Origin: JAVWPP01 sp036635835
Lineage (GTDB): Bacteria > Bacillota > Clostridia > TANB77 > CAG-465
Reading direction: 5' to 3'
NCBI GenBank assembly: GCA_036635835.1
Contig: JAVWPP010000040.1
Span: 1-9,279, forward strand
Length of the DNA stretch: 9,279 bases
Positions 6,189 to 9,279 of the stretch are shown here, piece by piece. The stretch's first letter is position 1, and every line of letters begins with the position of its first letter. The notes under the pieces were generated by a model, which saw only the letters and a list, made by a program, of their open reading frames with translations, made no database searches and was not told the origin of the DNA. A program made the position numbers and the translations under genes.

Positions 6189-7211
6189 ATGAAAAAAACA
6201 GAAGCAAACGAAAAACAAGATGAACTAATTTCAAACATAATAGAAAAATTAAAAAAAGAAAAAAGAAGAAGCATTATACTACCAGAATCTTCAGACATAC
6301 GAGTAGTAGAAGCAGCTTCTAAAATAGCAGCACTAGACTTTTGCAACATCACCCTAATAGGAAACAAAGAAGAAATAGAAGCTAAATATAAAAACATAGA
6401 CTTATCAAAAGTAAACATCGTAGATAATATGACAAGTCCAAAAAGAGAAGAATATATAAAAGCTCTATACGAATTAAGAAAAGAAAAAGGAATGACACTT
6501 GTAAAAGCAGAAGAACTTATGCAAAGCAAAATATACTTTGGAGTAATGATGGTTAAACTTTCAGACGCAGACGGACTTGTAAGCGGAGCAGCACATTCAA
6601 CAGCAGACACCTTAAGACCAGCTCTTCAAATACTTAAAACAAAAAAAGATGCAAAATGCGTATCCTCTTTCTTCCTTATGAAAGTACCAGACTGCACATA
6701 CGGCTCAAATGGTGCCTTTATATTTTCAGACGCAGGACTTATAGTAAACCCAACACCTGAAGAACTTGCAGAAATAGCATATCAGTCTAGCAAATCTTTT
6801 GAAAAACTTGTTAAAGACGATGCTAGAATTGCAATGCTTTCATACTCTACAAAAGGTAGTGCTAAAGGAGAACATATAGATAAAGTAACACAAGGATACA
6901 AACTTGCAAAAGAGCTTCACCCACACCTTAATATAGATGGAGAGCTACAATTAGACGCAGCAATAGTACCAGAAGTAGGCATGTCTAAAGCATCTGGAAG
7001 CCCTGTAGCAGGCCATGCAAATGTATTAATATTCCCTAATCTAGACGCTGGAAACATAGGATATAAATTAGTACAAAGACTTGCAAAAGCAAATGCATAT
7101 GGTCCAATTACACAAGGCTTAGCAAAGCCAGTTAACGACCTTTCACGCGGCTGTAATTCTGACGATATAGTAGGAGCAGTTGCAATAACAGCAGTACAAG
7201 TAGAAGACTAA
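6189..7211 (+). CDS. pta: Phosphate acetyltransferase
   Basis: 340 aa, the usual size of the short single-domain form. It interconverts acetyl-CoA + phosphate and acetyl phosphate + CoA in the cytoplasm. With acetate kinase this yields ATP and acetate in fermenters. The family signature is intact along the chain: DGLVSGAAHSTADTLRPALQ (128-147), FSDAGLIVNPTPEELAEIA (179-197), MLSYSTKGSAKG (216-227), DGELQLDAAIVPEV (250-263) and GHANVLIFPNLDAGNIGYK (275-293). Near the end, DLSRGCNSDDIVGA carries Ser319, Arg320 and Asp326. These match the active-site Ser, Arg and Asp known from the Methanosarcina enzyme. The start is set by GAGG (6177-6180) eight bases upstream. An acetate kinase gene often follows pta, but here a separately promoted toxin gene follows. 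The region upstream is hidden by the gap. Codons are strongly A-ending. Confidence 0.95.
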   Translation: MKKTEANEKQDELISNIIEKLKKEKRRSIILPESSDIRVVEAASKIAALDFCNITLIGNKEEIEAKYKNIDLSKVNIVDNMTSPKREEYIKALYELRKEKGMTLVKAEELMQSKIYFGVMMVKLSDADGLVSGAAHSTADTLRPALQILKTKKDAKCVSSFFLMKVPDCTYGSNGAFIFSDAGLIVNPTPEELAEIAYQSSKSFEKLVKDDARIAMLSYSTKGSAKGEHIDKVTQGYKLAKELHPHLNIDGELQLDAAIVPEVGMSKASGSPVAGHANVLIFPNLDAGNIGYKLVQRLAKANAYGPITQGLAKPVNDLSRGCNSDDIVGAVAITAVQVED

Positions 7212-7244
7212 AAAAAATAAATTACAAAACTTTCTAAAAAAGTA

Positions 7245-7273
7245 TTGACAGTTTAAATTTTATATGGTAAAAT
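7245..7273 (+). promoter_or_regulatory. Near-consensus sigma-A promoter of the toxin gene
   Basis: A perfect -35 TTGACA (7245-7250), a 17-bp spacer and a -10 TAAAAT (7268-7273, 5/6, preceded by TATATGG) form the best promoter in the window. Transcription would begin near 7280 and give a leader of about 45 nt. The toxin gene is thus a separate transcription unit, not part of a pta operon. Confidence 0.85.
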
Positions 7274-7312
7274 AGTACACATGTAAAAAAGTAAACCAAA
7301 AAATAACTATTT

Positions 7313-7318
7313 GGAGGG
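7313..7318 (+). promoter_or_regulatory. Ribosome binding site that sets the toxin start at ATG 7326
   Basis: GGAGGG ends seven bases before ATG 7326. An in-frame TTG at 7311 would overlap this site and has no Shine-Dalgarno of its own, so the longer reading is rejected. CCAAA (7296-7300) could pair with TTTGG (7310-7314) across a nine-base loop and partly cover the site, a weak hairpin. Confidence 0.8.
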
Positions 7319-7325
7319 ATGTTTA

Positions 7326-9248
7326 ATGTTAGAAATAAAATTACTTCAAGAAATGTTTGAAGGCATGGCCCCAGTTCCAGTACTAGTTTTTATAACTATC
7401 TATTATGCCATATATCTTGGCATAAGAATGGCCCTCTTTGGCAGACTCGGAGAAAAACGGTACAAAGCTTTAATACCAATATACGGAACGTATACTAGTT
7501 TTAAAATGGTTAAAATGTCCTCGTTATGTATGCTTGCATACGTGCTTCCAGTTATATTATTTTTGCCAGTAATTAGTGCAAATAAAATGTATACCATTAT
7601 TGCATTTACAGCAGTAACGGCCATATTGTTTTTCGTTGTACTATTTAGAGAAGCAAAAATATTAGACGGAGTATTTAGTATAAGAAGTGCATTAGCAGTT
7701 ATGTTAGTATATATCTTACCAGCCATATCATATTTTTACTTATTCTTAATTGAAACAGATGATACCAATAAGAACGATAAAAGTAAGAATAAGAAAAACG
7801 CAGCGATAGCCGTGACCCTTATAATATCGATACTTTCAACAAATATAATACCAGCAACAACGGTATATGCAGATGAATATGCAAATACAAATATCACAGA
7901 AGAAGAACAAGAAGAAATGGATAGAAACTATGCAAAGCTAGAAGAAATGGCGAAAACATGTAAGCATGCAGAGCAAGATTATGTTATGCTTCATATGGGT
8001 GGTAAAATGTCATATATGACGCAGCCAAGCAAGATATGCAAAAAATGCTTAACAACAGAAGAACTACCGCTCTATACTAACTTTGAAAATCAGTTTCATG
8101 ATCTATATCTAAAGTATTTAGAAGAAAATAAGGATAACGAAGGTAGATTTGAAAAGCTACTAAAGAAACAAGCATATTCTTCTACAGAATTACCTTGTGC
8201 AACAGTAGTAGTAGAATTAATGTGTGAAAAGCATAATAATGTACCACTTAGATATTCTCAAAAAAATGAAAAACTAGAATGTCAGGAATGTAAAGAACCC
8301 GGAAGTACAGATCAAAATGGAAATACAGTTCAAGAAGAATCACCAGAGGATGAAGAAGATTGCGAAGCCGACCGGCTAGAAAGAGAATCTTCAGAAACAG
8401 AGACTAAGACCCAAAGTGCATTTAGAAAAGCATCTAATTTCCTTAAGGAAATATTCAGTCCACAAAACCCATTAATGGCAGCAGGACTATTTACAATAGA
8501 AACCGCTATAAGTATTGCATGCCCCGCATTAGGAGAAGCAATAGATGTTCTAGGAGGAATAATATACGGATCAATTGTAACATGCGAAATGCTAGCAAAT
8601 GGTTCACCTATAGAACAAGCCATATTAGTAGGAGTAGGTTCAGGAGTAGCTCAATATGCACTAACTAAGTTAGCTCAGTTTGGACTTCAAAAAGTTTTTA
8701 AAGTTATAGGACCACAAGTATCAAAGCTTATGCAAAAACTACCAGGGCTAGAGAAGTACGCAAGCAAAACGGAAAAATTCTTTGGCAATATAGATGAAGT
8801 CTTAAAGAAAAACAAAGAAACTTCAGAGGAAATAGTAGAGTCAGGTACAAAAGTTGTAAGCAATGCTAAATTGAATACAGGTTTTGATTCCGGACAAGCA
8901 GGCGAGATAGCAATGGATCAACTAATAGGCGGAGGAAAAATGACAGTTATAGATAAAGTACACTTTACAGATCCTTCAACAGGACGAGAAATAACAGAAA
9001 AACGGGTTATAGATAGATTAAAAAACGATGTAGCTCATGAATCTAAAGTAGGCTATGCATCTAAAACAAAGTTTATCCAAAAGCAAGTAGCTAAAGACTT
9101 AAAACTATTAGAAAATGGAGATATAGAAGATATTCAATGGCATTTTTTCAAGAGTTCAATCACAGGTAAAATAGGCCCATCACAGCCACTTAGAAAATTA
9201 CTAGAAGACAATGGCATCAAAGTAATAATCCACGATGGCTCAAATTAA
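7326..9248 (+). CDS. Membrane-anchored polymorphic toxin with C-terminal PD-(D/E)XK-type nuclease domain
   Basis: 640 aa. Residues 1-145 form a multi-helix membrane domain (hydrophobic ~16-38, 66-86, 89-108, 121-142) with KRYKALIPIYGTY (44-56) between the first two, the DUF5684 signature. A basic patch KNKK (154-157), a hydrophobic core and V-Y-A (180-182) then read as an internal signal peptide. Next come two Cys/His clusters (C212/H214/C238/C241; C300/H303/C319/C322), an acidic linker (~336-360) and a hydrophobic Gly/Ala-rich pre-toxin stretch (~380-445). The last ~120 residues match restriction-endonuclease-fold toxin tips: RVIDRL (Arg560, Asp563), HESKVGY (Glu572, Lys574), Gln587, Asp591, then WHFFKSSITGKIGPSQPL and GIKVIIHDGSN. 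I infer that the tip cleaves nucleic acid in competitor cells after export. The catalytic pattern is seen and the family is recognised; target and delivery route are unknown. A candidate immunity gene starts ten bases downstream. Confidence 0.8.
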   Translation: MLEIKLLQEMFEGMAPVPVLVFITIYYAIYLGIRMALFGRLGEKRYKALIPIYGTYTSFKMVKMSSLCMLAYVLPVILFLPVISANKMYTIIAFTAVTAILFFVVLFREAKILDGVFSIRSALAVMLVYILPAISYFYLFLIETDDTNKNDKSKNKKNAAIAVTLIISILSTNIIPATTVYADEYANTNITEEEQEEMDRNYAKLEEMAKTCKHAEQDYVMLHMGGKMSYMTQPSKICKKCLTTEELPLYTNFENQFHDLYLKYLEENKDNEGRFEKLLKKQAYSSTELPCATVVVELMCEKHNNVPLRYSQKNEKLECQECKEPGSTDQNGNTVQEESPEDEEDCEADRLERESSETETKTQSAFRKASNFLKEIFSPQNPLMAAGLFTIETAISIACPALGEAIDVLGGIIYGSIVTCEMLANGSPIEQAILVGVGSGVAQYALTKLAQFGLQKVFKVIGPQVSKLMQKLPGLEKYASKTEKFFGNIDEVLKKNKETSEEIVESGTKVVSNAKLNTGFDSGQAGEIAMDQLIGGGKMTVIDKVHFTDPSTGREITEKRVIDRLKNDVAHESKVGYASKTKFIQKQVAKDLKLLENGDIEDIQWHFFKSSITGKIGPSQPLRKLLEDNGIKVIIHDGSN

Positions 9249-9253
9249 GGAGG
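9247..9253 (+). promoter_or_regulatory. Strong ribosome binding site for the downstream gene
   Basis: AAGGAGG overlaps the TAA stop of the toxin gene and lies five bases before ATG 9259. It is among the best Shine-Dalgarno matches in the window, which suggests that the following product is made efficiently from the toxin transcript. Confidence 0.8.
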
Positions 9254-9258
9254 ATTTT

Positions 9259-9279
9259 ATGATTAATTTTATTAAAAAT
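9259..9279 (+). CDS. Start of a candidate immunity protein gene (partial, cut by window end)
   Basis: Only seven codons, MINFIKN, are visible before the window ends. The call rests on position. A strong Shine-Dalgarno site and an ATG lie ten bases after the stop of a polymorphic toxin, where cognate immunity genes almost always sit so that the producer protects itself. The residues seen are too few to identify any family or to rule out another kind of gene. Confidence 0.55.

Noticed and set aside
5997..6610. - strand frames that cross the N gap
   Set aside because: They are joined through 100 unknown bases of arbitrary length and lie opposite the clear pta gene.
7311..7325. TTG start for the toxin gene
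   Set aside because: It lies on the Shine-Dalgarno sequence itself. ATG 7326 has ideal spacing.

Overview
The window is a very AT-rich stretch (roughly 30% G+C by eye, not computed). All supported genes lie on the + strand, start after purine-rich Shine-Dalgarno sites, and favour A- or T-ending codons. Together with a clostridial-type phosphate acetyltransferase and a DUF308 membrane protein, this suggests an uncultured low-GC Firmicute, probably a gut-type Clostridia. It looks like a draft metagenomic scaffold, because exactly 100 N fill 6052-6151. No rRNA, tRNA, CRISPR array or transposase gene was seen.

Layout. Positions 1-276 hold no confident gene. A 559-aa protein of the AMP-forming acyl-CoA synthetase family follows (277-1956), but most of its catalytic motifs are altered or missing. 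After an A-rich leader comes a six-helix DUF308-like membrane protein with a cytoplasmic tail that looks like a permuted papain-fold enzyme (2221-3522). A leader of nine roughly 13-bp tandem repeats (3568-3685) precedes a two-helix membrane protein that ends in a decayed histidine-kinase ATPase fold (3701-5329). That gene overlaps by 29 nt an acidic, helical, TPR-like protein (5301-6026). After the gap lies an apparently intact phosphate acetyltransferase, pta (6189-7211). It has no ackA directly downstream.

The most striking locus starts at 7245, where a near-consensus sigma-A promoter drives a 640-aa modular protein (7326-9248). In order it has a multi-helix DUF5684-like membrane domain, an internal signal-peptide-like segment with a V-Y-A cleavage site, two Cys/His clusters, an acidic linker, a hydrophobic pre-toxin region, and a C-terminal PD-(D/E)XK-type nuclease toxin domain. 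Another gene begins ten bases after its stop codon, behind a strong Shine-Dalgarno site, exactly where a polymorphic-toxin immunity gene is expected. The window ends seven codons into it.

How the genes relate. The toxin and its candidate immunity gene form one unit with its own promoter. The pseudo-kinase and helical-protein genes are translationally coupled and probably work together. The pseudo-acyl-CoA synthetase, the DUF308/papain-like protein and the pseudo-kinase share a theme: recognisable enzyme folds whose activity appears lost or repurposed, two of them at the membrane. Whether they form one pathway cannot be told from sequence alone.
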